Shown one piece after another: positions 36,284 through 46,661 of a stretch of DNA of 64,000 nt. Where the stretch lies: assembly GCF_029016285.1 (NCBI RefSeq), contig NZ_CP091975.1, positions 682,001 to 746,000 on the forward strand. The letters are read 5' to 3'. Source of the DNA: Vibrio sp. DW001. Its GTDB lineage: Bacteria; Pseudomonadota; Gammaproteobacteria; Enterobacterales; Vibrionaceae. The stretch's first letter is position 1; each line of letters opens with the position of its first letter. A program made the translations under genes and the position numbers. The notes below the pieces were generated by a model. The model made no database searches and was not told where the DNA came from. It was given only the letters and a program-made list of their open reading frames with translations.

Positions 36284-37876
36284 TTATTGCTGTACCGACT
36301 TTTCTTGCATTGGTTCTTTCTGTGTCGACGCTTTCTGTTCTGATGTTGACTCTTTTTCTGTTGTCGCTGGAAGAAGGATTGATTGCCCTTTCTCTGGTGG
36401 GCCCACCAGTTCCCCGTTCTCTTCTGGAGGCAACGGAACGTCAATAACCTGAATGCCTTCAATATCTATATCGGCGCTTAAGGCCTGCTGTTCTTCAACG
36501 TGGCCAATAATCGATTGATAATAGCGTCGAATATTCTCGACATAGTTTCTGGCTTCATCCCCTCGGGCATAGCCGTATCGAGTTTTACTATAATATTTAC
36601 GTTTTTTAAGCAGTGGTAATCGCTCTTTTACATCCGCCCAAGAGTCGGGATTGCCTTTTTGTGAACGTGTCAGGCGACGAGCATCCATCATATGTCCGTA
36701 ACCAACGTTATAAGAGGCGAGGGCGAACCAAATTTTCTCGTGTTCTGGTATGGAATCAGGTACTCGTTCAACAATACGCTGCAAATATTTGACCCCACCT
36801 ATGATCGCTTGCTCTGGGTCTAAGCGATTCTTCACACCCACGAGCTTCGCTGTAGGCAGCGTGAGCATCATCATGCCACGAACCCCTGTCGGTGACGTTG
36901 CTCTAGGGTTCCAGTGTGACTCTTGATAAGAGAGGGCGGCTATTAAGCGCCAATCAAACTTACCTGCGTGTTCTTTAAAGAGAGATTCCCATTTTGGCAA
37001 CTTGCTATCCAAAGCTCGAACAAAGGCGCGGGTATCGACGTAATCAAAGGTTTCTACGTGGCCAAAGTACTTTTCTTCGAGTGTCGCGAGATCACCCGAT
37101 TGCTTCATCTCTCCAAAAAACTCTATCAATAGGGCATAAAGGCTTTCATCATCCGCTTTTCTCATATACCAAGAAATAGGTTGGTCTTCGGTCAGTTCGA
37201 GTGCGAGTGCAATATCTGGGTATAAACGTTGGGTTAAAGAGAGCTCTACTGAGTCGGCAATCGTATAAGCAAGTTCCCCGGTAGAAACCTGTCGAAGTAG
37301 GTCTTTTACATCGGAGTCCTTACTGGTGGAGTATTCCAACGTAGGATATTCAATCTTAAGATTTTCTAATGTTGGCACGAAGTGAGAGTCTGAAACGATG
37401 GCTAAGATTTCTTCTGGGTTCTTTTGTTGCCTTGCGACTAAGTTTTTAATACTTCTTGGTTTCCAACTTCCGGCTTTGTAGACAAGCTGTTGGCTAACAT
37501 AATAGTACGCAGGTGCAGCACGAAATGACTGTATGCGAGCAGGTGTTTGGCTAATACCCGCCGCAATAATATCGATTTCACTGTTTTTTAATGCAGGAAA
37601 CAACCCGGATAAACGATAAGCGGGTTTCATTTCCAGTCTCACTCCGAGTTCGTCTGCAAAGCGTTTTGCAAGCTCGTAATCTAAGCCAGTAGGACCGTCG
37701 GGACCAATATAATAGGCGAGCTGGTTATTCAATGTCCCAACTCTTAATACGCCTCTTTCACGGACTTTATCTAATTCACTTTTTGGATCAGATTCAATCT
37801 GACAACCGGATAAGAAAAGCCCCAAAATAAGTATTAGAGATGTTTTGTACCAGTAATGGTTAAAAAAATTACGCAT
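36284..37876 (-). CDS. mltF: Membrane-bound lytic murein transglycosylase F
   Basis: This 530-residue lipoprotein has the lipobox LSGC with Cys25, a solute-binding-protein-like regulatory domain (about 40-270) and a lytic transglycosylase (SLT) domain (about 295-450) with catalytic Glu319 in SYQESHWNP. It cuts glycan strands to 1,6-anhydro-muropeptides. The C-terminal 50 residues, rich in Glu, Gln, Lys, Ser and Pro, are a low-complexity tail. It is divergent from purL. Confidence 0.95.
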   Translation of the reverse strand: MRNFFNHYWYKTSLILILGLFLSGCQIESDPKSELDKVRERGVLRVGTLNNQLAYYIGPDGPTGLDYELAKRFADELGVRLEMKPAYRLSGLFPALKNSEIDIIAAGISQTPARIQSFRAAPAYYYVSQQLVYKAGSWKPRSIKNLVARQQKNPEEILAIVSDSHFVPTLENLKIEYPTLEYSTSKDSDVKDLLRQVSTGELAYTIADSVELSLTQRLYPDIALALELTEDQPISWYMRKADDESLYALLIEFFGEMKQSGDLATLEEKYFGHVETFDYVDTRAFVRALDSKLPKWESLFKEHAGKFDWRLIAALSYQESHWNPRATSPTGVRGMMMLTLPTAKLVGVKNRLDPEQAIIGGVKYLQRIVERVPDSIPEHEKIWFALASYNVGYGHMMDARRLTRSQKGNPDSWADVKERLPLLKKRKYYSKTRYGYARGDEARNYVENIRRYYQSIIGHVEEQQALSADIDIEGIQVIDVPLPPEENGELVGPPEKGQSILLPATTEKESTSEQKASTQKEPMQEKSVQQ

Positions 37877-38014
37877 TAAAAGGGGTTCTTTATAGATTGA
37901 CTATGCTCTTTATAGCAGAGCTGCAATGTTCGGCAAAGAATCATTAAAGAAAACAGTGACTATTTGCAGGTTATACGCTATTTCTAGCTTTATTGGCTAG
38001 ATTATCAAAAAATG

Positions 38015-38030
38015 GCGCAAACGGTTGCTT
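38015..38030 (+). promoter_or_regulatory. PurR box upstream of purL
   Basis: GCGCAAACGGTTGCTT differs from the palindromic PurR consensus at three positions. It lies about 140 bases before the purL ATG, where PurR would repress under purine excess. Confidence 0.7.
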
Positions 38031-38171
38031 TTGGTGTTACGTCACAAAACTTTTTCCTCTATAATACGGCCGCAACAGGTAGGTGAAATTGGTATAAGTT
38101 CAATTTATTTTTGTAACATATTGAATTTATTCCAATATCACCTAAATCAATTGCATAAGAGACCTAAGCAC

Positions 38172-41100
38172 ATGAGAATTTTGCGTGGCTCCCCAGCTCT
38201 ATCTGAGTTTCGAGTTAACAAGTTACTAGAACTTTGCCGTGAACAAGATCTGCCAATTACAGATATTTACGCTGAGTTTATGCACTTTGCCGACTTAACC
38301 GCTGACTTAAATAGCGAAGAGGTTGAAAAAGTAGAAAAATTACTTACTTACGGTCCAACTATTCAAGAACACGAACCAGCAGGAAACCTACTGTTGGTGA
38401 CACCACGTCCGGGCACAATCTCACCTTGGTCTTCAAAGGCAACCGATATCGCGCGCAATTGTGGCCTAAGCAAGGTTAAGCGATTGGAGCGTGGTACCGC
38501 TTATTATGTAGAGTCATCGTCAACGCTTTCGCCGTCACAACTTGTTCAAATTCATGCACTGATTCACGATCGAATGATGGAAGTGGTGTTTACCGATACA
38601 GACAGTGCCGCGCAGTTATTTAAGGTTGCGGTTCCTGCTCCGGTTGCCGATGTCGATATCTTGTCTGGTGGTCAACAAGCATTAGAAGAAGCGAATATCG
38701 CACTAGGCCTAGCATTGGCCGATGACGAGATTGACTACCTAGTTGAGAGCTTTACAAAACTAGGCCGTAATCCAAATGATATTGAATTGATGATGTTTGC
38801 TCAGGCAAACTCTGAGCACTGTCGGCACAAGATTTTCAACGCAGATTGGACTATTGATGGGGTAGATCAAGAAAAATCATTGTTCAAAATGATTAAGAAC
38901 ACCTATGAAACCAACAGCGAATATGTTCTTTCTGCTTATAAGGATAACGCCGCTGTCATGACCGGTTCTCATGTTGGTCGTTTCTTCCCTAATCCTGATA
39001 ACCGTCAATATGATTATCATCAAGAACTTGCGCATATTCTGATAAAGGTGGAGACACATAACCACCCAACGGCGATTTCTCCTTGGCCAGGTGCCGCGAC
39101 AGGCTCTGGTGGTGAAATTCGAGATGAAGGGGCGACGGGCATTGGTGGAAAACCCAAAGCAGGTTTGGTGGGTTTTGCCGTCTCTAACCTGCGTATTCCT
39201 GGTTTTGAACAGCCTTGGGAAACCGACTTTGGTAAGCCAGGTCGTATCGTTAACGCCTTAGATATTATGCTAGAAGGTCCTTTAGGTGGCGCGGCTTTTA
39301 ATAACGAATTTGGCCGACCAAACCTGCTTGGTTACTTCCGTACCTATGAAGAAAAAGTGAACTCTCACAACGGTGAAGAAGTTCGTGGGTACCACAAGCC
39401 AATCATGATCGCTGGTGGCTTAGGTAACATTCGTGATGAACATGTACAGAAAAGAGAGATCCCTGTTGGTGCAAGCTTAATTGTGCTCGGTGGTCCAGCG
39501 ATGAACATTGGTCTAGGGGGCGGTGCTGCATCTTCTATGGCTTCTGGTCAGTCTGCTGAAGACTTGGATTTCGCTTCTGTTCAGCGTGAAAATCCAGAGA
39601 TGGAACGTCGCTGTCAGGAAGTGATTGATCGCTGTTGGCAGATGGGTGAAGAGAACCCAATCGCCTTTATTCATGATGTTGGTGCGGGTGGTATTTCTAA
39701 CGCATTACCTGAGTTAATAGACGACGGTGAGCGTGGTGGTAAATTCCAACTACGTAACGTTCCGAATGATGAGCCGGGTATGAGCCCATTAGAGATTTGG
39801 TGTAATGAATCTCAAGAGCGCTATGTTATGGCTGTTGCACCAGAAAACATGGCGTGCTTCGATGCCATTTGTCAGCGCGAGCGTGCACCATATGCCGTGG
39901 TTGGTGAAGCGACGGAAGAACGCCATCTAACGTTAGAAGATTCACACTTCGACAACACTCCCATCGACATGCCATTGGATATTCTTCTTGGCAAAGCGCC
40001 TAAGATGCATCGCGATGCGACAACATTGAAAGTAAATAATCCTGCTATGGATACGGCGGGTATCGAAGTAAACGAAGCATTAGACCGTGTGTTGAGATTA
40101 CCAACCGTGGCAGAAAAAACCTTTCTAATTACTATCGGTGACCGATCAGTGACAGGGCTCGTTGCTCGTGACCAAATGGTTGGCCCTTGGCAGGTTCCGG
40201 TTGCAAACTGTGCGGTAACTGCAGCCAGTTATGATACCTACCACGGTGAAGCCATGTCGATGGGTGAGCGTACCCCAGTGGCCTTGTTAGACTTTGGCGC
40301 TTCTGCCCGCTTAGCCGTTGGTGAATCACTGACCAACATTGCTGCAACGGATATCGGTGACATTAAGCATATTAAACTGTCTGCAAACTGGATGTCGCCA
40401 TCTGGCCATCCCGGTGAAGATGCCGGTTTATACGAAGCGGTGAAAGCCGTGGGTGAAGAGCTATGCCCTGCACTTGGGTTAACCATTCCTGTTGGTAAAG
40501 ACTCGATGTCGATGAAAACAAAATGGGAAGAGAACGGCGAACAGAAAGAGGTGACGTCACCACTAAGTCTGGTGATTACCGCCTTCGCTCGTGTTGAAGA
40601 TATACGTAAAACCGTGACGCCACAGCTGCGCACGGATAAAGGTGAAACCAGCCTACTCTATATCGATTTGGGTAACGGCAAAAACCGTATGGGTGCGACC
40701 GCATTTGCTCAGGTATACAAGGCGTTGGGTGATAAACCTGCAGATGTTGATAGCGCAGAACAGTTGAAAGGCTTCTACGATGCTATTCAGACACTTGTTC
40801 GTGAAGGCAAGGTGATGGCTTATCACGATAAAGGTGATGGCGGTCTTATTGTGACACTGGCTGAAATGGCCTTTGCAGGACATTGTGGTTTGAGTGCTGA
40901 TATTGCGTCGTTGGGCAGCGATACGTTATCGACGCTATTTAATGAAGAACTTGGGGCTGTCATTCAGGTTCAGAGTGAATCCGTTGAATCGGTTCTGGTT
41001 ACTTTAGCTTCCTTTGGTTTAGCTGAGCTTAGCCATGTCATTGGCGAAGTCGAGCAATCAGATAGTATCATTATTAACCATAACGATACCGTTGTATTTA

Positions 41101-42065
41101 AGCGTTCTCGTACAGAGCTCCGTACCATTTGGGCTGAAACGACGCACAAAATGCAAGGGCTACGTGACAATCCTAAATGCGCCGACCAAGAGTTCGCCGC
41201 AAAATCTGACGATAGCGACATAGGGCTTAATGTCGACCTTAGCTTCGATGTACATCAAGATATTGCCGCACCTTATATTCTAAAAGGTGCGAAACCTAAG
41301 ATGGCCATTTTGCGTGAGCAAGGCGTTAACTCCCATGTGGAAATGGCCGCTGCGTTTGATCGTGCTGGCTTTGAAGCAACCGATATACATATGAGTGACA
41401 TATTAACCGGTCAAGTGGTACTCGATGAGTATCATGGTTTAGCCGCGTGTGGTGGCTTCTCTTATGGTGATGTACTCGGTGCTGGTGAAGGTTGGGCGAA
41501 ATCTATCCTGTTTAACAGCCAAGCGAGAGATCAGTTTGAAGGGTTCTTTAAGCGTGAAGACACGTTCTCTCTAGGGGTTTGTAACGGCTGCCAGATGCTC
41601 TCTAATTTACATGAACTCATTCCAGGTGCAGAGTTGTGGCCACGATTTGTTCGCAATGAATCCGAGCGTTTTGAAGCTCGCTTTAGTTTGGTTGAAGTTC
41701 AGAAATCGGATTCGGTTTTCTTTAGCGGTATGGAAGGGTCTCGTATGCCTATCGCGGTTTCTCATGGCGAAGGTCAAGTAGAGGTACGTGATATTGCACA
41801 CCTAAACGCGATCGAAAATTCAGGCACGGTAGCGGTTCGTTATGTTGATAACTTGGGCAATGCAACTCAGCAATACCCAAATAACCCGAACGGCTCACCT
41901 AACGCGATTACTGGTTTAACGACGACGGATGGTCGAGTTACCATTATGATGCCGCACCCTGAGCGTGTATTCCGTACGGTTGCTAACTCTTGGGCCCCCG
42001 ATTCATGGGGCGAAGATAGCCCATGGATGAGAATGTTCCGCAATGCTCGTGTGAACGTTGGTTAA
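38172..42065 (+). CDS. purL: Phosphoribosylformylglycinamidine synthase
   Basis: This large single-chain FGAM synthase has 1297 residues from the ATG at 38172 and catalyses the fourth step of de novo purine synthesis. It has an N-terminal PurS-like region ([17 protein letters not shown]), the FGAM synthetase core with the [17 protein letters not shown] loop, and a C-terminal class I glutaminase (about 1045-1297). In the glutaminase the nucleophile Cys lies in LGVCNGCQM and His-Glu in PHPERVFR. The frame is open to 38025, but that extension is upstream leader containing the PurR-box flank. Confidence 0.97.
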   Translation: MRILRGSPALSEFRVNKLLELCREQDLPITDIYAEFMHFADLTADLNSEEVEKVEKLLTYGPTIQEHEPAGNLLLVTPRPGTISPWSSKATDIARNCGLSKVKRLERGTAYYVESSSTLSPSQLVQIHALIHDRMMEVVFTDTDSAAQLFKVAVPAPVADVDILSGGQQALEEANIALGLALADDEIDYLVESFTKLGRNPNDIELMMFAQANSEHCRHKIFNADWTIDGVDQEKSLFKMIKNTYETNSEYVLSAYKDNAAVMTGSHVGRFFPNPDNRQYDYHQELAHILIKVETHNHPTAISPWPGAATGSGGEIRDEGATGIGGKPKAGLVGFAVSNLRIPGFEQPWETDFGKPGRIVNALDIMLEGPLGGAAFNNEFGRPNLLGYFRTYEEKVNSHNGEEVRGYHKPIMIAGGLGNIRDEHVQKREIPVGASLIVLGGPAMNIGLGGGAASSMASGQSAEDLDFASVQRENPEMERRCQEVIDRCWQMGEENPIAFIHDVGAGGISNALPELIDDGERGGKFQLRNVPNDEPGMSPLEIWCNESQERYVMAVAPENMACFDAICQRERAPYAVVGEATEERHLTLEDSHFDNTPIDMPLDILLGKAPKMHRDATTLKVNNPAMDTAGIEVNEALDRVLRLPTVAEKTFLITIGDRSVTGLVARDQMVGPWQVPVANCAVTAASYDTYHGEAMSMGERTPVALLDFGASARLAVGESLTNIAATDIGDIKHIKLSANWMSPSGHPGEDAGLYEAVKAVGEELCPALGLTIPVGKDSMSMKTKWEENGEQKEVTSPLSLVITAFARVEDIRKTVTPQLRTDKGETSLLYIDLGNGKNRMGATAFAQVYKALGDKPADVDSAEQLKGFYDAIQTLVREGKVMAYHDKGDGGLIVTLAEMAFAGHCGLSADIASLGSDTLSTLFNEELGAVIQVQSESVESVLVTLASFGLAELSHVIGEVEQSDSIIINHNDTVVFKRSRTELRTIWAETTHKMQGLRDNPKCADQEFAAKSDDSDIGLNVDLSFDVHQDIAAPYILKGAKPKMAILREQGVNSHVEMAAAFDRAGFEATDIHMSDILTGQVVLDEYHGLAACGGFSYGDVLGAGEGWAKSILFNSQARDQFEGFFKREDTFSLGVCNGCQMLSNLHELIPGAELWPRFVRNESERFEARFSLVEVQKSDSVFFSGMEGSRMPIAVSHGEGQVEVRDIAHLNAIENSGTVAVRYVDNLGNATQQYPNNPNGSPNAITGLTTTDGRVTIMMPHPERVFRTVANSWAPDSWGEDSPWMRMFRNARVNVG

Positions 42066-42086
42066 ATAAGAGTTAATTGGATATTG

Positions 42087-42121
42087 AAACGCCCTTAGTG
42101 TACAAAAAGCTAAGGGCGTTT
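42087..42121 (+). terminator. Terminator after purL
   Basis: AAACGCCCTTAG pairs perfectly with CTAAGGGCGTTT, followed by TTC, a strong stem 22 bases behind the stop. Confidence 0.9.
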
Positions 42122-42253
42122 TCATTGTCTAAACCCAATCTACCGTCATTCCTTCGACACTCGTATTTCTGTGAAAATATAATATTGTTTGATTAACATA
42201 ATCGAAACCTGTCATCCCGACGAAAATTGACCTATTTTCACGAAAACTAGCGT

Positions 42254-42344
42254 GATCCCCATGAAAATGGGGATCAAATGTCACCAAGATTCCCGTTTGC
42301 ACGGGAATGACGAAGTATTTATCATTAACCGAACAGCATTACAC
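42254..42344. repeat. Relative of the MITE-like element, one end only
   Basis: This segment has GATCCCCAT-GAAA-ATGGGGATC (42254-42275), ATTCCCGT-TTGC-ACGGGAAT (42289-42308) and a right end TTAACCGAACAGCATTACAC. They match the internal palindrome and right inverted repeat of the element at 25398-25541. No matching left inverted repeat is found nearby, so this copy is truncated or diverged. It fills most of the purL to DUF3622 gap. Confidence 0.65.
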
Positions 42345-42515
42345 GAAAGTGGGGATAGAGATTTTTTTTCTCAGTTAAGTTGTAAAATTGAAATTGTCTT
42401 CGCTTTTTATTGGAAATTACCGAGCCAAATTTACAGCAATTGTTCCTCTGATATGGTTTAATGCGCGGATTGAAAAGAGTAGTGGCTCTTTTATGTACAG
42501 TGAGTAGGAAAGAAA

Positions 42516-42752
42516 ATGAGTGTCAGTAAAAAGTTTAGCTATAAAGTTATTGAAAAACGAAATGGTTGGGCTGCCGAAATCGTTCGTCAAGTCACCGCTC
42601 AACGCACGGCGGTATCTAAGCGAGAAATGGGTTTTGAAACTGAAGCAGAAGCGATAGCATGGGGCGAAAGAGAGTTACCAGCATTTATTGCAATGCAAGC
42701 TGAGAGAAACAAACGCAAATCTGCAGAGCGTAAAAAAGCAGAAAAAGAATAA
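42516..42752 (+). CDS. DUF3622 family protein
   Basis: This 78-residue basic protein matches the DUF3622 family common in Vibrio: FSYKVIEKRNGWAAEIVRQV, MGFETEAEAIAWGERELPAF and a charged helical tail RNKRKSAERKKAEKE. Function is unknown. GTAGGAAAG precedes the ATG. It is a single-gene unit, convergent with pepD and closed by a bidirectional terminator. Confidence 0.88.
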   Translation: MSVSKKFSYKVIEKRNGWAAEIVRQVTAQRTAVSKREMGFETEAEAIAWGERELPAFIAMQAERNKRKSAERKKAEKE

Positions 42753-42788
42753 AATTTATCTTTTGATAAGGTAAATAAAAACAAAAAG

Positions 42789-42818
42789 GGCAGGCTTTTG
42801 TATCTACGAAAGCCTGCC
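42789..42818. terminator. Bidirectional terminator DUF3622/pepD
   Basis: GGCAGGCTTT pairs with AAAGCCTGCC between two convergent genes, with A and T tracts on either side. Confidence 0.88.
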
Positions 42819-42854
42819 TTTTGTTTAGGTAATAATAACTATCTTTAAAACGTA

Positions 42855-44324
42855 TTATTTCTTCGGTATATTTTCCAAAATTGCCACCATTTGCTCCCAA
42901 TAGAGAGCAACGGTATCAATTTTTACTTTCTCGTCTGGAGAGTGAGGGAATTTAATGGTTGGGCCAAAAGACAACATATCCATATTTGGATATGGTTCCT
43001 TAAATAAGCCACATTCTAAACCTGCGTGGATAACCATGATGTTTGGTTTTCTACCGTAAATACCTTCGTAAGTATCTCTAAACACACTCATAATTTCTGA
43101 GCTAGCATCGGGCTTCCAACCGGGATAACTACCGTTAAACTCGATCTTAGCATCGGCAAGTTTCGCGACCGATGTCAGCATGCCTTCAACGTGGCTACGA
43201 CCGGAATCGATTAATGAGCGAACCAGACAAAGCACGGTGATCTTATTCTTCTTGGTGTTAATAACACCAACGTTTAAAGAGGTTTCGACTACGCCTTCAA
43301 TGTCATCACTCATTCGGATAACACCGTTTGGACAGGCATTAAGTGCCTGAATAAATCGTGTTTGAGATTCTACGCTGATCATCAGAGAGTTGGTCTCAGC
43401 GACTTCGTAGTAAGAAAGAATCCCCGTTTCCACTTTGCCTAATTCCGCTCTTAGCATGCCGATGAACTGAGTAAATAGTTCATTTAACTGCCCTTCATTA
43501 ACCATAGGCAGTGCCACGGTAATAAAGGCTTCACGAGGAATGGCATTGCGAAGGCTACCGCCTCTGAATTCGACCAATTGAAGTTCGAGTTCTTGGGCAT
43601 GGCTCGCAAGGAATCTCGCGAGTAGCTTGTTGGCGTTACCGCGGCCCGTGTCGATATCACAACCGGAATGACCACCTTTAAGCCCTTTAATTGACAGTTC
43701 TCGGGTAACGTAGCCTGTTGGTATCTCTTCTCTTTTAATATCAAAGGTAAGCGCACCATCTACACCGCCGGCGCACCCCATGTACACTTCACCTTCTTGC
43801 TCGGAATCCGTGTTGAGTAAAATGTCGCCTTCTAGCCAACCATTTTGTAAGCCAAATGCGCCAGTCATCCCTGCTTCTTCATCGATAGTAAGAAGCACCT
43901 CTAAAGGGCCATGTTTTATGTCATCTGAAGCCAGTACAGCCACACAAGAGGCCATGCCCATGCCGTTGTCTGCACCAAGAGTTGTTCCTTTTGCTGTTAC
44001 CCATTCACCGTCAATGTAGGGTTTAATAGCGTCGGTCTCGAAGTTATGTTTTGTGTCGTCATTTTTTTGCGGCACCATATCAATATGAGCCTGAAGCACT
44101 ACACCTTTACGGTTTTCCATGCCTTCCGTTGCTGGTTTTTTTATAAATACGTTACCAGTAGGATCTCTTTTAACTTCGAGCTTTTGCTCCTGTGCCCAAT
44201 TAATAATGTACTGGGCGAGTTCTTCTTCGTGCTTAGAAGGGTGAGGTATAGAGCAAATTTTATCAAAAAACTGCCAAATGAGTTTCGGTGACAGAGAACT
44301 GATTTCCGAGTGATGTTTAGACAC
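42855..44324 (-). CDS. pepD: Aminoacyl-histidine dipeptidase (peptidase D)
   Basis: This 489-residue M20-family metallopeptidase cleaves dipeptides such as carnosine and Cys-Gly. Zinc-site motifs are visible: QAHIDMVPQ (His80, Asp82), LGADNGMGMA (Asp bridging), DEEAGMTGAFGL (catalytic Glu) and a C-terminal HAGLECGLF. Length is that of E. coli PepD (485). It is transcribed away from the purine permease region. Confidence 0.96.
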   Translation of the reverse strand: MSKHHSEISSLSPKLIWQFFDKICSIPHPSKHEEELAQYIINWAQEQKLEVKRDPTGNVFIKKPATEGMENRKGVVLQAHIDMVPQKNDDTKHNFETDAIKPYIDGEWVTAKGTTLGADNGMGMASCVAVLASDDIKHGPLEVLLTIDEEAGMTGAFGLQNGWLEGDILLNTDSEQEGEVYMGCAGGVDGALTFDIKREEIPTGYVTRELSIKGLKGGHSGCDIDTGRGNANKLLARFLASHAQELELQLVEFRGGSLRNAIPREAFITVALPMVNEGQLNELFTQFIGMLRAELGKVETGILSYYEVAETNSLMISVESQTRFIQALNACPNGVIRMSDDIEGVVETSLNVGVINTKKNKITVLCLVRSLIDSGRSHVEGMLTSVAKLADAKIEFNGSYPGWKPDASSEIMSVFRDTYEGIYGRKPNIMVIHAGLECGLFKEPYPNMDMLSFGPTIKFPHSPDEKVKIDTVALYWEQMVAILENIPKK

Positions 44325-44602
44325 AGGTAACTCCTATTTTTGTCCAAAGCTTTAATTTGAATTCAACTTAATAGCGCAACAAAGACATAGTTAATAGCTG
44401 AACCCATTGGTGATTCGGATTCAACAATCATCATTATAGAATGATTCAATCTTTGACGAAGTAAAGAAAGCACGCATCATATCACCCAGACTTTGGTTAC
44501 AGAAGTGGAATCACTCTGAGATATGACGTAGATAAAAGAGGTTTTCAATACGCCACATTTATCATGTAATTTAATAACGCAAAATAAGATCAAAACGAAA
44601 TA
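44325..44602. other. pepD upstream region
   Basis: This spacer holds the pepD promoter region. I see no gene or strong structure before the CRP-like site at 44605. Confidence 0.4.
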
Positions 44603-44604
44603 AA

Positions 44605-44620
44605 TGTGACTAAGATCACC
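44605..44620 (+). promoter_or_regulatory. CRP-like binding site
   Basis: TGTGA-CTAAGA-TCACC matches the CRP consensus TGTGA-N6-TCACA at nine of ten positions. It lies just upstream of a TTGTAA/TATAGT promoter and is centred near -50 of the predicted start. Confidence 0.65.
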
Positions 44621-44627
44621 TTTATTG

Positions 44628-44655
44628 TTGTAATTTTATTTCATCATGATATAGT
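44628..44655 (+). promoter_or_regulatory. Promoter for the leader/small RNA
   Basis: TTGTAA (44628-44633) and TATAGT (44650-44655) are 16 bases apart. The predicted start at about 44662 coincides with the first base of a 5' hairpin. Confidence 0.6.
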
Positions 44656-44760
44656 ACTCCCGTCTTCCAAAATGAAGACATATTGCTCAAAGGATGAGCC
44701 CGAATATCGCCTCCATGGAACCGAGAACATAGTTTGTTTAATTGAATTAAGGTGATAGAT

Positions 44761-44847
44761 ATGAAAGGTTTAGTTTCTTCAACGTTTTGGGTTTCACATT
44801 CAGTTTATACCCAGAATTTTCAGTATCCTATTAGCTTCGGTTACTAA
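44761..44847 (+). CDS. 28-residue leader/small peptide
   Basis: ATG at 44761 is preceded by AAGGTGA at good spacing. The peptide starts MKGLVSSTFWVSHSVY and ends QYPISFGY, rich in aromatic residues and Ser, with no membrane span. It lies within the candidate small RNA. Translation is plausible; function is unknown. Confidence 0.45.
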   Translation: MKGLVSSTFWVSHSVYTQNFQYPISFGY

Positions 44848-44933
44848 TTGTAATCGCGCTATTGTGATTTGAACTTAAATGTTCGCCCCCAATATTAGAA
44901 TTTTTGGCAGCCGTTAGGTTGTTCTGATTCAAG

Positions 44934-44963
44934 CGCTACTTTTATTGAAGTAGCGTTTTTTTT
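44934..44963 (+). terminator. Terminator of the candidate small RNA
   Basis: CGCTACTT pairs perfectly with AAGTAGCG around a six-base loop and is followed by eight T residues. Confidence 0.9.
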
Positions 44964-45329
44964 ATTCGAGCAATGTAATCCATTACATTGTTTAGTGTTT
45001 TTATTAATTGGTATTGATTACTATTCTTACTCTCTATTTTTCGCAGCTTATCTATGTAATTAGGCAATAAAAACAGCAGTTAATTAGTCGATGGGATAAA
45101 AAAACATCACATGGTTTATTGCATGTTTTATTGTTATAAATTGTTTTAAAACATAATCTTAGGTTTATTCTTCTATCTATTTTGACTTGTTCATCTTCGT
45201 GCGCGCGAATAAAAAACCATTTTATATCCGAATCCTGCTGGAAATTGCCATTTGATAACTTTATAATTCGCGCCAATCGTTTACGCAATCGTTTACTTAA
45301 TTTTTTGAATTATACTTTAGGGACTAATT
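44964..45329. other. Upstream region of purine permease
   Basis: This AT-rich spacer between the small-RNA terminator and the permease holds tandem PurR-like boxes near its end. I see no gene in it. Confidence 0.5.
45270..45298 (+). promoter_or_regulatory. Two overlapping PurR-like boxes
   Basis: ACGCAATCGTTTACTT (45283-45298) is close to the PurR consensus, and an overlapping relative, GCGCCAATCGTTTACG, is at 45270-45285. They lie 30-60 bases before the permease ATG, suiting repression by purines. Confidence 0.65.
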
Positions 45330-46619
45330 ATGCTGGAAAAGCTGTTTAAACTCAGTGAGAACAAAACCGATGTTCGGACTGAAGTTATCGCAGGTGTGAC
45401 AACCTTTTTAACCATGGCTTACATCATTTTTGTAAACCCTGCGATTCTGTCTGAAACCGGAATGGATCGCGGAGCTGTTTTTGTTGCTACCTGCCTTGCT
45501 GCTGCTATTGGTTGCTTCATTATGGGGATTGTTGCTAACTATCCAATTGCTCAGGCTCCAGGTATGGGTCTAAATGCATTCTTTACCTATTCGGTTGTTT
45601 TTGGAATGGGTTACACATGGCAAGTTGCACTTGCGGCTGTGTTTGTTTCAGGTCTGTTGTTCATCTTATTAAGTATCTTTAAGATTCGTGAGTGGATAAT
45701 TAATTCTATCCCAATGTCTTTGAGAACCGGGATCTCTGCTGGTATCGGTCTATTTCTCGCATTTATTGCCTTGCAAGGATCCGGTATTGTTGGCGATAAC
45801 CCAGCAACATTAGTTTCTATCGGTTCAGTGACGTCTCTACAAGCCATCTTAGCGGCAATAGGCTTTTTCATCACTATCGCCTTGGTACACAGAGGTTTTA
45901 AAGCGGCAGTAATGATTGCCATTCTTATTGTAACGGTACTGGGTATTATTTTCGGTGATGTGCAATATCACGGTGTTTTCTCTATGCCACCGAGTATCGC
46001 ACCTACGTTTATGCAGCTTGATTTTAGCTCTATATTTGAAGTGGGTATGATCTCAGTAGTGTTTGCCTTCTTATTTGTTGACCTGTTTGATACTGCGGGC
46101 ACTTTAGTTGGTGTAGCGACAAAAGCTGACCTTATTAAGGAAGATGGTAAAATACCTCGTCTAAACCGTGCTCTACTTGCTGACTCTACAGCAACATCGG
46201 TGGGTGCGTTATTGGGAACCTCTAACACAACCTCTTATATTGAAAGTGTTTCTGGTGTTGCAGCCGGTGGTCGTACAGGATTAACTGCAGTTGTCGTTGG
46301 CATTTTATTCCTACTTGCATTATTCTTCTCGCCATTAGCAGGTATGATCCCAGCATATGCGACATCAGGCGCTCTATTTTATGTGGCAATTTTGATGATG
46401 TCTGGATTGGTATCTATCGATTGGCGTGATCTAACAGAAGCGGCCCCTGTGGTGGTTGTCTGTTTGCTTATGCCGCTTACTTACTCTATTGCAGATGGCA
46501 TTGCGCTTGGCTTTATTTCTTATGCAGCTATCAAAGGTTTGAGTGGTAAAGGTCGGGAAGTTCCATTGAGTGTTTGGGTTCTTGCTGTCGTTTTTGTATT
46601 AAAATTTGCTTTCGCTTAA
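45330..46619 (+). CDS. NCS2-family purine (hypoxanthine/guanine/adenine) permease
   Basis: This 429-residue inner membrane protein with 12-14 spans belongs to the AzgA-like branch of nucleobase permeases. Motifs are TEVIAGVTTFLTMAYIIFVNP at the N-terminus, APGMGLNAFFTY, LFDTAGTLVGVA and GALLGTSNTTSYIESVSG. It imports purine bases by proton symport. Upstream PurR-like boxes and downstream gpt support purine salvage; the exact base is not predictable. Confidence 0.93.
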   Translation: MLEKLFKLSENKTDVRTEVIAGVTTFLTMAYIIFVNPAILSETGMDRGAVFVATCLAAAIGCFIMGIVANYPIAQAPGMGLNAFFTYSVVFGMGYTWQVALAAVFVSGLLFILLSIFKIREWIINSIPMSLRTGISAGIGLFLAFIALQGSGIVGDNPATLVSIGSVTSLQAILAAIGFFITIALVHRGFKAAVMIAILIVTVLGIIFGDVQYHGVFSMPPSIAPTFMQLDFSSIFEVGMISVVFAFLFVDLFDTAGTLVGVATKADLIKEDGKIPRLNRALLADSTATSVGALLGTSNTTSYIESVSGVAAGGRTGLTAVVVGILFLLALFFSPLAGMIPAYATSGALFYVAILMMSGLVSIDWRDLTEAAPVVVVCLLMPLTYSIADGIALGFISYAAIKGLSGKGREVPLSVWVLAVVFVLKFAFA

Positions 46620-46661
46620 TTATTGAATAAGTGTGAAAAGTCCAAACAGGTTAATAATAAT

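Larger units (their letters stand above)
44662..44963 (+). ncRNA. Candidate 300-nt small RNA with embedded 28-codon ORF
   Basis: A complete transcription unit is visible: CRP-like site, promoter, a 5' hairpin (GTCTTC-CAAAAT-GAAGAC at 44662-44679), a second hairpin (GCTC/GAGC at 44685-44699), a short ORF, and a strong terminator at 44934-44963. It ends 367 bases before the permease gene, so it is either an independent small RNA (possibly dual-function) or a terminated leader. I do not recognise it among known Vibrio sRNAs. Confidence 0.5.

Noticed and set aside
38025..38171. N-terminal extension of PurL.
   Set aside because: The extension overlaps the PurR box and leader; the ATG at 38172 gives the family length and start.
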